DNA from: Mesaphorura yosii
Taxonomy: Eukaryota; Arthropoda; Collembola; Poduromorpha; Tullbergiidae
DNA length: 64,000 nucleotides
Direction of reading: 5' to 3'
Assembly: GCA_009869945.1 (NCBI GenBank)
Contig: WIXG01000004.1
Location: forward strand, 496,001-560,000
Shown: piece after piece, positions 11,913 to 26,810 of the stretch
How positions within the stretch are numbered: position 1 is the first letter of the stretch
How the letters are laid out: the number at the start of each line of letters is the position of its first letter
Program-made: the position numbers and the translations under genes
The notes under the pieces: model-generated
Databases searched by the model: none
Told to the model about the DNA's origin: nothing
What the model saw: only the letters and a program-made list of their open reading frames with translations

Positions 11913-12567
11913 TGTTGAAAGTGGACGCACAAGGTCCAAATCTCGGGGAGGGCGTTTCTTAGCTCTGCAGCGGTGCAACAGAAGTGCCTTGGATGAGGGA
12001 CACTAGTCTCTGGAAAAGGATTAAACAAGGCAGGGAGATAATCATCACATTTGTGCATTTCTATAGAAAGTTTGTCCACCAGTGAAACAAGTTACATAAT
12101 CACGAAATCTACAGTTGGCGAATAGTATGTTTGTAAGACTTACAGAGAGTTCCACTAGCGATTAGCAACTCGACACTCGCAGTCGAAAGAAACTTGGCTT
12201 GACCGTTCCTAGTTCCTCAGTTAAGGCAGGGCTGGCTGGTTGGAGGAACTCTAATTAATCCTAGTTGAGTTGCATGTGACTGGTACCAAACTGCAATTAA
12301 CAATTAATTAATTGACTTATTTTTAATGGACAAATAAAAATTTGTTTTGTTTAAGGTTGGGCTCAGTCATTCTAATTTTTCTTGAAATTCATGTGATCAC
12401 TCACAGTAAACGGTGGGAAAATTATTTCAAGCAAGATACACTTGAATGCTGCACGTGTGTGCTCAGTTCATGAATGGAACTACAGCAAGCTAAAAGAGAT
12501 TAAACTCGGAACGGAAGTATTAAGGATCTAAGAATTTGGAATTCGTTGAGGTATTCTCAAAGGCATT
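11913..12567. other. bidirectional promoter region RagA / PELP1
   Basis: 655 bases separate two divergent start codons. It must hold both 5' UTRs and promoters. It is AT-rich around 12290-12350 and I see no clear TATA box or ORF. Confidence 0.5.
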
Positions 12568-15385
12568 ATGGATTCGAATCAAGATTTGATTGAATTCTGG
12601 AAGGATGTGGTGTCAGAAACGAAGCTGATAAACGATCCGATATTCCTGGACTGTCTACAGAGCATCGAAGAGAATCGCTTATGGAGTGTCGCTGTAAGTT
12701 GACAGTTTCAACTGCTGGAGTTACGAATTAATCGGGCATGGTGTACTTCAATTTTTGTACTTGCAGACTGACGAAAATCTCAAATCCTTTTTAACTACCA
12801 TCAATCGTTTGTCAAGTGAATCGAAATCAAGATCACTGGGATTAACACTGCTAAATCAATTTGTTGAACAAATTAGTTCGAACCGTTTCTTGGTAATTCA
12901 AGAGAGCCTAGGGTCTGCACTTCATATTGCAGTGAAATATATCGACCAAGACCTGGTGCAAAGGCTGTTTGGTGAGTTACGTAGACTCGAAGGGTTAGTT
13001 ATAGGAGTAAACATTTCAATTTGATTGAAATTATCTGTCATCTGTTGCAGCCAACTTGTTGCCTCGATGCCGTGAAACTCTTGAACTTAATCAGATACTG
13101 TCAAGTTCCATTCTTCCAAAAATACTCACGCATTTAAGCTCGATTCGACTGAATGAAACAAAACGCTCTCTATCATTGGAAGAGATTAAATTGTTACGAG
13201 TATGCTTAGAGCATTTTCATGGACCATGTGGAACTCATCGAAACAACTTTGAGAAAATATTCTTACCTTACATTGACTCCGACAAGGTGACTGAAAGAAG
13301 GCTGGTATTTAAGATCATCCCGTTATTATCATCCACGGGCAGCGGCGGAACTAAGCGAAGCAAACATGGACAAGACTGGTACGCTATGAACGTTAAAATT
13401 CTTCATGCCATGCATAATACAGTCCTCATGTTGTATACGGATGCGTCTCCAACGCTCGAGGTAATAGCGGTAACTGGGCTAAATGGATTTGGCTAAATTT
13501 TGCACTATTTACAATTTACACTTAAACTTACGCTTCTTTCATATAATTTCTCAGGACTACAATCCTTACGAAACAGAGTTTGGAACGTTGGATTTGCTGC
13601 CAATCAACGAGAAAAACGTGCTCCTTCGGTATTCACATCTCAAGAAGCGACTCACAAATCTTTCAGCCTTACTCGGATATTATTTAAGGTCGGTGTGAGA
13701 TCTATGTCTTTAGTCGAATTTGTCTACTCAATGTATTTATCCAATTTCATTTAGTGGACCATTTCCTGTGCCGAAAGCAGTACCATCAAGAAGCATCTTC
13801 AACATTATTTGTAAAATGTTACTGCTAAATCCTGTGGATATTTTGAAGAAGAATAGCCCAAGAGAGTTTATATATCTTTCTGGTGTTTTACCTACAATTC
13901 ATGAATCGGCTCTTGATCTTATGAGCAGATTAATTAGTTGGTAAGTATATTAAATATGACAGTCTGCATAAATTAAGCAAAGTGGCAAGTTCTGCGTCAA
14001 GTTCTTTGTACAAAATCGTTTACGTTTAGCGTTGGGGCGAACTTGTTGCCTGAATCCGAGCGAATCGAACAAATATCTCTTCAGGAGCTGAAGTGGCTGT
14101 CGAAGTCCCCGCAGAGTTACAGGTAAGTATCGAATTTTTAAAGTTAAGGTTTGAATTGTTTTTAACTACGCAGTAAATTTAACAGAAGATTAAAGATTAA
14201 CATGTATCAAATGCTACTGAAATGGTCACAAATCAGCAATAGAAGTGTGACCAGAAACAAGACCCTGAATGCTTGGCTAACTCAAATCCAGAGGGATGTG
14301 TGTATTGAGAAAACTTCAACAATGCTGAGTTTGAAATCTTCGAAATCTAAGTCTGGAAACAAAAAGGTGAACTCTACTTTGGCACCGTCGTCGTCATCAA
14401 TGTTGATGTCGAGCGAGAGAACAGCCGTGTTTAAGGATCCGGAGCTCTGTGCCGCTGCTCTTGATTTATTGGACGCACTAATTCCAACCCTTGACACTGG
14501 ACTGTATAGTGTAAGTTTATTGCTCGCATCACGCGACAAATTTTAAAACTGTTCGAACTGAGTTGCGTGTTTAATTTTCAGACTGCATATCAGCTCATTG
14601 CGAAAACCATTATGGAGTTTTCACAATCACCTACCCCGCCCAGTCCCTATGACAAGGAAGTCAGCCGAGTCAAAATATTGAAATGTGCTCTTACATTAGC
14701 CTTAAATCCACACCCGAGGGCTCCTGTGTCTCTAGGGATTTTACTTAGCTTAGCGCGAGAGTGCTTGTCTGATCCAAGCATATCAGTGGTGGCAATTTGC
14801 CGACAACTGTATTCCTGTGTCGAAAAACTCGTCCATCCTGGAGTTCCCACATTTGAGTTTCCGTCTGTGTTTAAACCAGAAGAAAAAGCACAGGAATATG
14901 TGATATTAACTTCCGATGGTGATATGCAAGAGTCGTATGCTGTGAACACTCAAGAAAACTTCAGCCAAACGGATGCCGACTTATCTCGAGTCACACTTAC
15001 GCAGCAGTTACCGACCACTCCTTCAATTTCTGAAATTCCAGAATCCCTTACCCTGACTATAAAATCAACAATAAGGAAAGGCATTCAAGAGCTCTTCGCT
15101 GAACTTCCTCACCATTTTGAACGTCAACCTCAGCTAAGTTCTCAGGATTGGCCAACAACTCCAGAGCACAATATGAGAGCGCCATCGCAATTAGTGAATG
15201 GACACGGGAAACGTTCAGCAGAAGTAACGGTTTCTAATCAAGATACAATGCGCGAAACGGGATCCACAGACGAAGGAAGTAAGATGACGAAGAGGCTTCG
15301 GACAGAGGAAGAGATTGAACCTATCAGTGCTGATTGTAGTGAATGGATAAACGATTTCGTTGATCTAAGTCCAAGTGGGGAATAA
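12568..15385 (+). CDS. PELP1: PELP1/RIX1-family ribosome biogenesis factor, 8 exons, 760 aa
   Basis: PELP1 (yeast Rix1) is a scaffold of the Rix1/PELP1-TEX10-WDR18 complex. With the SENP3 and MDN1 machinery it drives late 60S maturation in the nucleolus. Exons: 12568-12693, 12767-12971, 13051-13460, 13555-13688, 13755-13940, 14030-14122, 14186-14510, 14582-15385. The helical RIX1 region covers about the first 600 residues. Recognisable segments are LSGPFPVPKAVPSRSIFNII, LPTIHESALDLMSRLI, YRRLKINMYQMLLKW and ELCAAALDLLDALIPT, each with a counterpart in the same order in human PELP1. The C-terminus has a basic patch (KMTKRLRTEEE) and an acidic end (WINDFVDLSPSGE). It lacks the long Pro-rich and poly-Glu tail of vertebrate PELP1, which explains the shorter length. 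Alternative: another HEAT-like nucleolar factor, less likely. Confidence 0.87.
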
Positions 15386-15457
15386 ATGGTGTGTAACACA
15401 TTTTTCATTGATTGAATATTTTCCTACTGCCTTTCCACTTATTTTTTGACAAGAGAC

Positions 15458-15463
15458 AATAAA
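15458..15463 (+). terminator. polyadenylation signal of PELP1
   Basis: AATAAA lies 73 bases after the PELP1 stop codon. Confidence 0.65.
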
Positions 15464-18092
15464 TGGGAATACTAGTGTTTCAATACTCTACAATCTCGTG
15501 GGTCTTTGTAATAATTTATTGCATCACATCTCATTGGCTCATAATGATGATCATTCTTTCCTGTCAAGTGTCAATTCAATTCATCGATGTTGAAATATTC
15601 CAAATAGATTCATGACTTCAGGTAATAAAGGTGAATAGAGTCAAGGTGAGAAAAGATTCCCCAGCACATTCCACGGAAGATGAGACTGGGTTTTTTGTGA
15701 CTGAAATCAGAAAACATGGTTATCTGGCTCAATTCTGTGAATTTTGTGCCACAGGGAGTGACAGAGTGTTTTTGATTTTTTTTTGCTCGGCAGATAAATT
15801 GATGCCAACAACTATTTACCGTAATAAATGAGCGTTGAGCCCTTTTTCAATTAACAAAGGAAACCGCTGCAATTAAGTGCTTTGTATTTGCACTGTATTT
15901 AAACTATGGTTGAGACAAAAGAGGCCTTTGCTTAGTGGACACCGCCAGAATGTCGGATTCGGTAGTTTTAAAAAATAGAAGCGCACTCTTTTGATTTGCT
16001 GACGCTCGTATCACTGCTCGACTGCACTGCTTATCTAACTCAGTCATTATCTTACAACTATCAAAATGCCATAAACGGAAATCAAGGATTACTTGGCGTA
16101 ATCTATAAAGTAGCAACGCAATTGTGCGTAAACCTAATTAGGTCATGTAGTTTTGATACTAGACGTCACATTGGACCACACTGGGCACAGAAATGAGACT
16201 TGTCGTTCCTGGTTCCAGTCAACTTAATGAAACCAACATTTCTACATATCTCACAATGCCCCGCACGCGATCGTATTAATGAGACAATCCGACATCGCAT
16301 CGCACTGGCCAGTCGGTTTCTTGTCTCCTTTTTCCTGATGCTGTTTTCCCTTAGAGTTTTGACAACAGCCCGATTCAGAATGGACAGCAACAACATGACT
16401 GGAGCTCCTGGAGTCTAACGAGATTTTTAAGACATCCCCATCAGAACAGAATTTGAATGAGAATTCTCCAATCCTTTTCTTCGCTAGTGCTTTTGTTTAG
16501 CAAATGAATCTGCCGAAAGAAAGAAGGAGGTTGGTTCAGGTCGGTTGCATGGAATTCTCCTTGTGTTTCGATGATGCTGAACAATAGGACTCGTTTTTTA
16601 AAATACAGACTGTACCATACGGTTTTGTTTCGGCTTCTTAACAACGCTCGCGCGGTAAAAGCGCAGTGTACTAGTAATGCGTAACTACAGTCGGTGGGTA
16701 GTTACTTTTGACTTGCACGAGCCAATACGAGTCGTGAATTTTCAGTTGCAACAACCAGAGAACAAAATTTTGGTCTTTCTCTTTCTCCACGTACGAGTAG
16801 AACGCACTCCTTTGTAGTGCCAGTATTTTGTCTCGCCTATTGTTGCTTATACGCTCGTAAAACCAGACCTACTGTACAAGCCGACATCATAAAGGGATGA
16901 CAGGGCACCTGTGATAATGCATGTAATGGCTTACGGGTGGGTATAATGTGCAATGCTCGGGTTTACGTATTCAATGCTCCAATGTCGCAGGGAATAATGG
17001 AGCAACAAAAAAGTAACACCAGATAATAAAGACCATGCTACTTTTTTGAGTCGGTCGCTTGCAGAAGGAAATTATTGCCATTTGAGGGTACACGTTCGTC
17101 CTGAAAAGAATCAAGTTGAAGTCGAGTGAGCTGAAGCCGCAAGCAGCAAATATTCTGAATCAATACCATTCAAATTGGGAAATCTCACATTTAATCGCAT
17201 TTTGTACATTTTTATGGCTAATAAAGTCTTTGTGGTTTCTTCCAAGGTGTGCATTTCTAAAGTGATGGAACAGTTGAAATGAAATACTAACTTAATCAGT
17301 GAGTATTTGAATACTTTGAACAAAGTTGAGGAAATGCCAATGCGTGTGTCAATACGACTCGAAAACGAGAAGTGAATCAGACCTGCTTCAAAGAGAGATA
17401 AAAGACCGAGTGTGAGACATTTCAAGTGACAAAAGGCTTATCAGCGTCTTGCGAGTGTCGCCTTAATTCTTTCAATTCAGCAGTGCAGTTTGTGCATTTC
17501 TTTCCAGTCAAGTTAGACTTTTTATTGTTCTATTTGCTTTGCGCTTACCCTTATCCTACTTTTAGGCTGCTAGGATAAAAATGGTAACGTTATAATTATA
17601 ACAATACGACGACGACATAGAAAGAAGATTACGATTACGTTACGACTTGACGAGACGCAGCTCAGCGACACGAAGAAGAGCTTAGAGTTGGCTTCATTAT
17701 TTGAGAAAAGTACACAAACACAAAGGACTTTGTGGACACTGAAAGATAATTCAGTGTTTAAATACAAATAAGCGTATCACCATCACGGTGATGATGCCAT
17801 TGCCATTATGCATCATCCTCCTGTAAAAATTACAATAGCCATACATGTGAGGTAAAACGTTGTCTTTGAACTTGAAAACGCCAACATAACACCAGAAATT
17901 TATCCTTGTGACCTCTTTTGTAAAAAACTGTCCGGGCTTCAGCATAAAACAAAAGGGCTCGTCTTTGTGAAGAGGATAAGTACTTTCAAAGTCTCCACCC
18001 TTCACGAGAAAATTACAACCCTCCAAGCCCGAAATCTGATTCATTCATTACTCAGACTCAGAACGGAACGAGCCTTGCAACGAGTTAGTCTT

Positions 18093-18098
18093 TATAAG
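18093..18098 (+). promoter_or_regulatory. candidate TATA box of SoxB gene
   Basis: TATAAG is followed about 20 bases later by gcTTCAGAGC, which could be an initiator. That would give a 5' UTR of about 110 bases before the ATG at 18228. Motif and spacing only. Confidence 0.4.
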
Positions 18099-18212
18099 TT
18101 GTAAAGTTGTGCTTCAGAGCGAGTGACATTAGCATCCAGTGACTGACTGTTTTGAACGAAAGTGTGACGCTAGCAGCGTGCGAGTGCGAAGACAATCAGC
18201 CAGATCGAGTAG

Positions 18213-19691
<1,479 letters not shown>

Positions 19692-20157
19692 GTGTACAAT
19701 GGAATGGGATGTTGACTTTTATGAAGAAACAAAGGTAAAGGCGACTAAAAGTCGAGTGGAACCATTTTCGTTTACTACATTCTAATGAATTCACAGTCTT
19801 TGTAAATTGTAAATAGCAGAGAGACTATCAGTAAATAGACTTTCATTTCTTTAACAATTCTTGAGGAGAAGGCTAAAGGACAGCATGAGTTTATGTTAAT
19901 GTCAGTTATTCCTTTTGTTTGTGCAGTCACCAAATGATAATAATTACAATTTTCATGTTATAAATGAATGAATTCGTTGTTAACTAGTACAAAAATAATA
20001 TACAAATGTTTCCACTCACATTTGGTATTTGTAAACTTAAGCAAATTCTATGTTTCAGGGTTTCATACACGACTCTAATCTTTCTTTCATCCCTTCATCT
20101 TAACCAACGAAGTCTTGTTATTGTTATCATATATCCAGCTTTCGACAGAAAACAATC

Positions 20158-20163
20158 AATAAA
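20158..20163 (+). terminator. candidate polyadenylation signal of SoxB gene
   Basis: AATAAA, 467 bases after the stop; a second copy at 20206-20211 may be used instead. Confidence 0.45.
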
Positions 20164-23100
20164 TTAGTCTTGTCTGATATGAAATGATTAATATTCGAAT
20201 ATTCCAATAAATTACGTTCATTTGAATGTCTCGCTGATCCATTCCAACAACCATACATTTTTTTTTACTATTTGCAGGCATGCTTTACGTCGCAAATTGG
20301 TGAAATAAACAAAGAGGAGTTGGAAAACTGCCGTCGGTCGTAACTATTTTAAAGTTACAACCTGAATGATAGCACAGCATATGCTAATTCACATCGTGCT
20401 TTTATTCACGTCAGTCACGTCGTCAGCTTAAAAATACATTGTGGTAAAACAAAATGAGTCCAACAAAACATGAAATGGTCTTTTCTTTGTTGGAAGCAGA
20501 CGAGGAATGTAATCTTATGGGAAAATTCTTGAGCCACATTAGCCCGAAACACCTGCTGTTGCTGGTTTATGGAGCCACAATTATCTCTCTTGTTGGCAGT
20601 GCAAAATACCATTCAAATTTGACCGTTCGTTGATATTCTGTACTATTCAGGATGAATAACTGAATTAAGGTTGAACTCGGGCAGACACAAAAAGGTGATT
20701 TATTCTTTCCATCCCATTGCGCAGGACTTGCGTGGATTGGAGGACTATTGTTAAGCAAACAAATAACCGACTAACATAATAAGTAACTGTGTTGCGAGTT
20801 GAATGTCGTAATCTCGTAATTCAACGGAGGATAAGTGGAGTCGATCGGCCACACTATGACTTCTCACGTCGCCGCTACATTCACCTTCATGGCGACATGT
20901 TTATTTGCATTGGATTGTTTAACTTAATTTCAGTGCTCTTTTGTGTCTCCTGGCTCGCCTGAATGGTTTAACGCGCCTGTCTGACGTCTGAAATCGAAAC
21001 TTTGACAACTTTATGCTTTATGCACCGAAGGCGCGGATTCGGTTTGAGTAAACTATATTTTTACTATGATATGAATACTCTATGTTTTATGTGACAGTCT
21101 TTAACAAAAAGAAATAAAAAGACGAGAAGAGAAAGCAGGAGTCTTATCTTCGCCTGACATGAAATGAAAAGTTATATTTTACAGCATCACACGGGAGCGA
21201 CACCTAAAAGAGTCCGGAAATGGGAAGTTTGTAAAACAGGGTGTGAAATACTGACACGATACATATTAGAAGAGCTGCCTTTTGCAGCTCCTCTGCCTGC
21301 TCTTCTCTACCTGCTCTTGTCTGCCTGCGTATAGTTTGAACTGTATTGAATTGAGAGAATAATAGAATTCAAAAACTATGGGAGAAACGAGACGATAGCA
21401 TAAAGGAAAGCGTGGCAGCGAATATAAAAAAGAGAAAGTAACGCGTTTGAAGCGTGAAAGAAGTATGAAATTGCGCATCTCTTTTTTATGTGCCGCAATA
21501 TCAACCGAGCAGCATTATTAAGAGGCTTTTTGACACTATTAGAACCCTGCTCTGACGGCGAAGAAAGCGACTTGAACAAAAAATAAATCAAAGAAGAGAG
21601 CGTTCCATTCTCTTCTGCTGTAGGATGTGGTTTGATTCCATTCTAAGATACGGGCCAATAGAACGTATCATCATCATTGCACAGGATCCCAGGGGCAGGC
21701 TGCAGACGAGACATTTGAGCTATTTTCTTTAAGAAAAAGAAGAAAAGCAACAACAACCTCAGAGTACGCGAATAGTGTCTGGAAAATGAGACTTTTATGC
21801 TCTCTGATGCTATTATATTAAGACTCACTTTCACAGCGACATTATAAAGAACCTCCTGAGTTTTATTATTGTTATTATGATGATACTGATGCGCGATGCT
21901 TAGGAATCCTATTTTCTATTTCGCAGCTACCAGCAGAGAAAGAATGAGGATGCTTTCAAGATCATTTCAGCTTCAGTTTCTTCGCCAGCTTGAGCTTGAC
22001 TCATGGTGTCGTTCTTAGCATCTGAATCTATCCTTGCTATTTTGTTGCGTGCTGTTGTCGCTGTTCAAGAGAAAGGAACATTGAATATAATAAACGCTAA
22101 AATGGTTTACTTTCCATTACATTATATTAGTTTTTCTTCTCTTCGTGACACGTACAATAAACCATGATATAGTGCAGCATTTCATGGATGGGCCTATTAT
22201 TACCGGGCAAAGTGCTCCGAACTGGGCTGGCATTTCAGAATGGACAGGTTGTGTGAATTTAGGAATTTTGCCTTCGCGCGTTTATCACGATGAAGCCCGG
22301 AACACTGAATTTCGTGCCTGTGCGTCTTCCTGCTTTCGTTCTCCTCATCCTTATCATCAAGTACCTTGAGGCCATTATGTGTAAATAATAGCCATCATAT
22401 CCGCTATTCATTACCCTATTTACTCGCAGCCTTTTTCTCTTGTTTCGCTAGACTATTTCTAGTGAAATGAAACGAGTCGCTCTTCTTCGCCTCCGTTTGC
22501 GGCTGAAGTGGGTCTAAATCCCTGAATTACAATCACGCTCATTTGACTTCTCTTTTATACGTTGGGTGTCTGGTACATTATGGAGAAATCGGGTCGTCAT
22601 TCATAAATTCGGATTATAATTCAAAGGTTTCGTTTGCACTCGAGCACAAACAAAATACCGCAAAATGGTATTCACTTAATCACAATATACGTGGCAGCGG
22701 CATTAAGCTTTGAGCTGTTCTATATTCCAGCATTGAACGAGTACGAGCGAAGAGGGTGCGTGCCGCTTCCCGTTTTCATATCTGGCATCACATCGCAGAG
22801 CAAATGCGAGATTTATATTTATTTATTGCAATAATTCATTCCCATTTGCAGAGAGAAAGAGTTTTGAAAAGGGAAGGAAGGAAAGGTAACCTTATCTCGC
22901 GCGTTGGAGAATGGAAATGAAGCTGCGGCTTATTTAATCAGTTTATTTCGGCCTTTCCAAATTTGAGTTCTGTCCTGAGCACGGCGCTGCAGCAATTTAA
23001 ATGTTTAATGCAGTATAGTAAACGTTCTAACCCTAAAATCTCTTGTATTTTCAGAATCTGCGACTTTGTAACCGTTGCGAGCGAGAAACTTGTCCATAGC

Positions 23101-26100
23101 ATATGAAGAGATGATTGAATTGAAGTTCCACGGCCCGTAATGCAATAATAAAAGCCGTTAGCCTTTTGTCAACAGCGTGTCATCTGTGGAGATCAGCACT
23201 GCAAAATTCATTCTCATTCCGAAGCCCTCAAGATAGAACAACAATAAATTGGTGATATATTTCTTTCTCTGAATCCATTTCCACTATTGACAGACCTCCT
23301 CTGACTTTCTTATATCTGCCGTGTGTCACACTTCCTTTGTACAGGCAGGAGGACACGTTTTAGAGTACGGACAGATACAAGGGAGAGAATGGGATGAAAA
23401 CAATATTATTCTTCCGCCTTTTCATCAACAAGTCCGTTTTATTAGATTCAAATACACTTAACTTCCTTTCCCTGCCCAACAGCAACCAGTCTCTTGACTT
23501 TTGCTGTTTTCATTTCAATTCTCACCGTGTCTCGAGAAGAACTCATTTCTCGCTTGTTTGGATTCAGCAACGGTGACGACAGAGACTTGAATGGAAAAGG
23601 ATTATTTCGTTGGGCATTCGAACTTACTTCTACTCGGTCGATTGCAGATTAAATTGTGTCGGGTCATAACCGAAATGGACTCTAGCACACACTGAAAGTA
23701 ATGCAGAATACAAGTTATTCGATTATGTGGAGAGGTGAATTCGTATTCCAAAATAATTATTGTTTTGTTCACCAAAGCATGGAAATTAGAATAGGAGAAA
23801 GGCGACGCCGAAGGGCTGAAATCATGGCTCCCTCCACGTGCTGGTTTTTATCTATGGGGATTAGTTTAGCACAAGTAAAATTCAACCAGGCAAGGCCGTG
23901 TCGAATGCTGGCCCATCCCTCGCTGTCTACTCATTTCAATAATGATTTAATACGCTCAATTAAAGTGCAAGTTCAGATTTTCTGGTTTAGTATTTGAGAA
24001 AGGGTGAGTTATTCAATGGTACGAGGGCATGAGCGATACTTTTCCGATTTCATTTCCTAGAACCCAGCTTCAGGCACAAGCACTTGACGCGAAATTACGC
24101 TTTCACATGTCGGCTTGAGCTAAGCGTCTGAGGAAGAGAAAAGTAGCTGACAAAGAGTGACAAGTAATAAGAAGACAACGTGATGGAAAAGCTGAAAATC
24201 GTGACGAGCCGAACACTAGTGTAAGTACGACTCCGGGCAAAGGCGAGAATTGAAGTAAAAATACAATTTGCAACATAATAACAAAATTTCATTTACACAT
24301 TTGCACTTGTGTTCTTTGGCACGCGCATCGCGCAATTCAAGGAATTCAATTTCGGGTGAACTCATTTCGTACAGTTTGGAGAATGTGTCTGTGTCGCCCT
24401 TTTGTAAATCGGTGTGCATGAGTTCCTGGTTTAATGTAAAATAAACCGAATTTGGTATGCTCTGAAGACTTCACGTGTTTTGTCTACGTTTCCAAATGTC
24501 GGATTGTATTTCGCCAGATTCCTGCTTCTGCTTGTAGCCGTTTTCAGCCTCGTGAATTTGTAAGTCATTCAGAGTTAAACGAAATGTAAAATTGGACGTG
24601 CCAAATGCGACAAATTGTGGAGGAAATCATGGAAAACACAAACGTGGATTAGTCTTGTCTACGAAAGCACAGAGATGACGTGCAAGGAAATTTCTTTCTC
24701 CTTGTAGCATTGGGAATACGAGAAATATTTAGTGTATCTTTCATTGTGGTCATTTGTTATTTTGTTCATGTCCCACAGTCCCACGCTCCATCGACTTCTC
24801 TTTGTGTCATTGTAGTGATCGTAATACTGCCTTCAAAAAGACATTTTGTATGACAAAGCACGCAATCCACAGTCCACAATCGACATCGCTCAATGCTTTT
24901 ATTGTGCCAGAAGTACAATCGAAATATATTTGATTCATTTCTGCATTCTATTCTTTCGCAAACAAATAATTGATATTCAACGTTCCAAGCGCTCCTTCTT
25001 TCTTTCTTCTCCAAACTCTCGCCGCTTGTTACTCTTGCGCTATGCGCAAATACTTCAATTCAAGCCTCCTTTTCCCTTTGTGTACAGGATGCTGTGCAAC
25101 GTGCAAAGGAGTAAGCCTATTCGGGCTTCTTTTGTTGTGAACGATACGGTACAATAGAAATGAGTCAAAATAGCCTTCTACAAATTTTTTGGCATCCGAA
25201 ACTCAAAGGGAGGTGTTTACGTATTCATTCTGAGTAGCAGGGAAATACTAATTCAAGAGAGACAAGTGTGGTCGTGGCAAAATACCGTCTTCTCGTCGGT
25301 CAACTGGGCAATCCAAACGTGATGTGTGAATAACGCCTTCCTGTGTTTCAAACGACTCGTTTCCTTATTTCTTGGTGCTGTGTGGCTCAATTCAGAATTC
25401 AGACTTGCTTTAAATTGCTGGCGCTGATGCCAAAATGCGCAGAATCATTGTCGTCATCATTGTCGCTCTTGGACTGAGCAGACTTCATGTGAGGTAGCAC
25501 GAACTCACAGCGCAGCGAAAGAGTCAGGCCGCCAGGCGTGCACTGCAATCACGCTAAATTATTTGTACGGAGAGCGTATGTAAATTAGTAGTTTTGAATA
25601 ATAAACAGCGTAATGACAATGATATGTAAACTGATGTCGTACAAGATATTAATTAGCGAACAACAACCAAAATGGAGCCAACAATAAACTCTCATTCTGC
25701 CCTACACAATGCGATTGCATTGTACAACATTTTTGTTCATCATGATAAATATTAATGTTAATAATAGCTCGCATTATGATTTGAATTCCATTCTCTATCA
25801 AAATACGCATTACTCATGCGTGGCTGCATTGGCAGCAGCATCACATTCATTAACAATGCCATTTCCAACAATCACGATAATAATACACCTGAAGGAAACA
25901 ACGCGGCGCGAAGAATAGAATTTTGTGGTCCGCATCCCAAAGTGTGAATAGCCGGTTAATGACAAAAGAAGAGAATGAAGCGAGAATAGAAGTCTGGGAG
26001 TTATCTCCCCGTTCTAGTCATCATAATTGTGATTGATGGTTCTTTAAAAACATGGCTCGCTTATTGTCATAAATAAATAGTTGAAAGACGGAACGCATTG

Positions 26101-26764
26101 TGCCTTCACTGTTGCGGCGTGTGAATGTAAAGTATGGATAGAATTTGGAAATTGTGATTCACAATGCAATTACAAAGCAGCGTAGAAATTGACTTCCACA
26201 CAATTATCAGCCTCCTTGACAAACTTCACAATTGCACTGCTCAAATACGGCACAATCAGCTGCTATCTGGCAATGGCACATCATTTTGTCCTGCCTGAAG
26301 TTCCAAGATGATTTGTGGTAGTGGAATCAATATGATATTCTTAGTATTTTGTGCAGCGCAGTATTTAAAGTATTTATGAAGTATGTTCAAATTAATGAGC
26401 GTTCTCCCATCACTATTGTTAAAAATGATGCAAAAGTTCAAAAGTCAACTTCATGTAGTACCACCGGTAGTAAACATGACGCAGAAATGAAGAAGAAACG
26501 AAGAATGTAGGATGTAGAATACTGCTAATTCTAAAATTTAATTCGAGATAAGAAAAGGAACTATTCACAAGATGAGAACATCAGAACTAGAACATAAGCA
26601 AAGAACCACTAAAAATTGAAAATGAGAACTCGTAACAATAAGCGTATCAAATAGAAACAGCAAGAAAATAACTAAAACAAAGCAAAGAAATTGGAATGCT
26701 ATTTAGTAAGACTTACGGAGATAAGCTTTGAAACTCAAATAACACGAAAAGGAGCATTAAAATA

Positions 26765-26770
26765 TTTAAT
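26765..26770 (-). terminator. variant polyadenylation signal of the 26811-27633 gene
   Basis: ATTAAA on the minus strand, about 41 bases past the stop codon at 26811. Variant hexamer, so moderate support. Confidence 0.4.
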
Positions 26771-26810
26771 TGGGCGGTTTTAAAAGGCGAACGACACTTA
26801 TTGTTGTGGT

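Larger units (their letters stand above)
19692..26810. other. 7.1 kb gene desert downstream of SoxB gene
   Basis: The first part is the SoxB 3' UTR, with AATAAA at 20158-20163 and 20206-20211. After that no ORF looks coding on either strand. In a region where other gaps are mostly 0.3-4 kb this stretch probably holds distal enhancers of the Sox gene. I see no transposon ends, long tandem repeats or RNA genes. Near its right end the ATTAAA-type signal at 26765-26770 (minus) belongs to the next gene. Confidence 0.5.

Noticed and set aside
11913..11978. upstream extension of RagA using a TTG codon
   Set aside because: Non-ATG start; the ATG at 11912 matches the family N-terminus.
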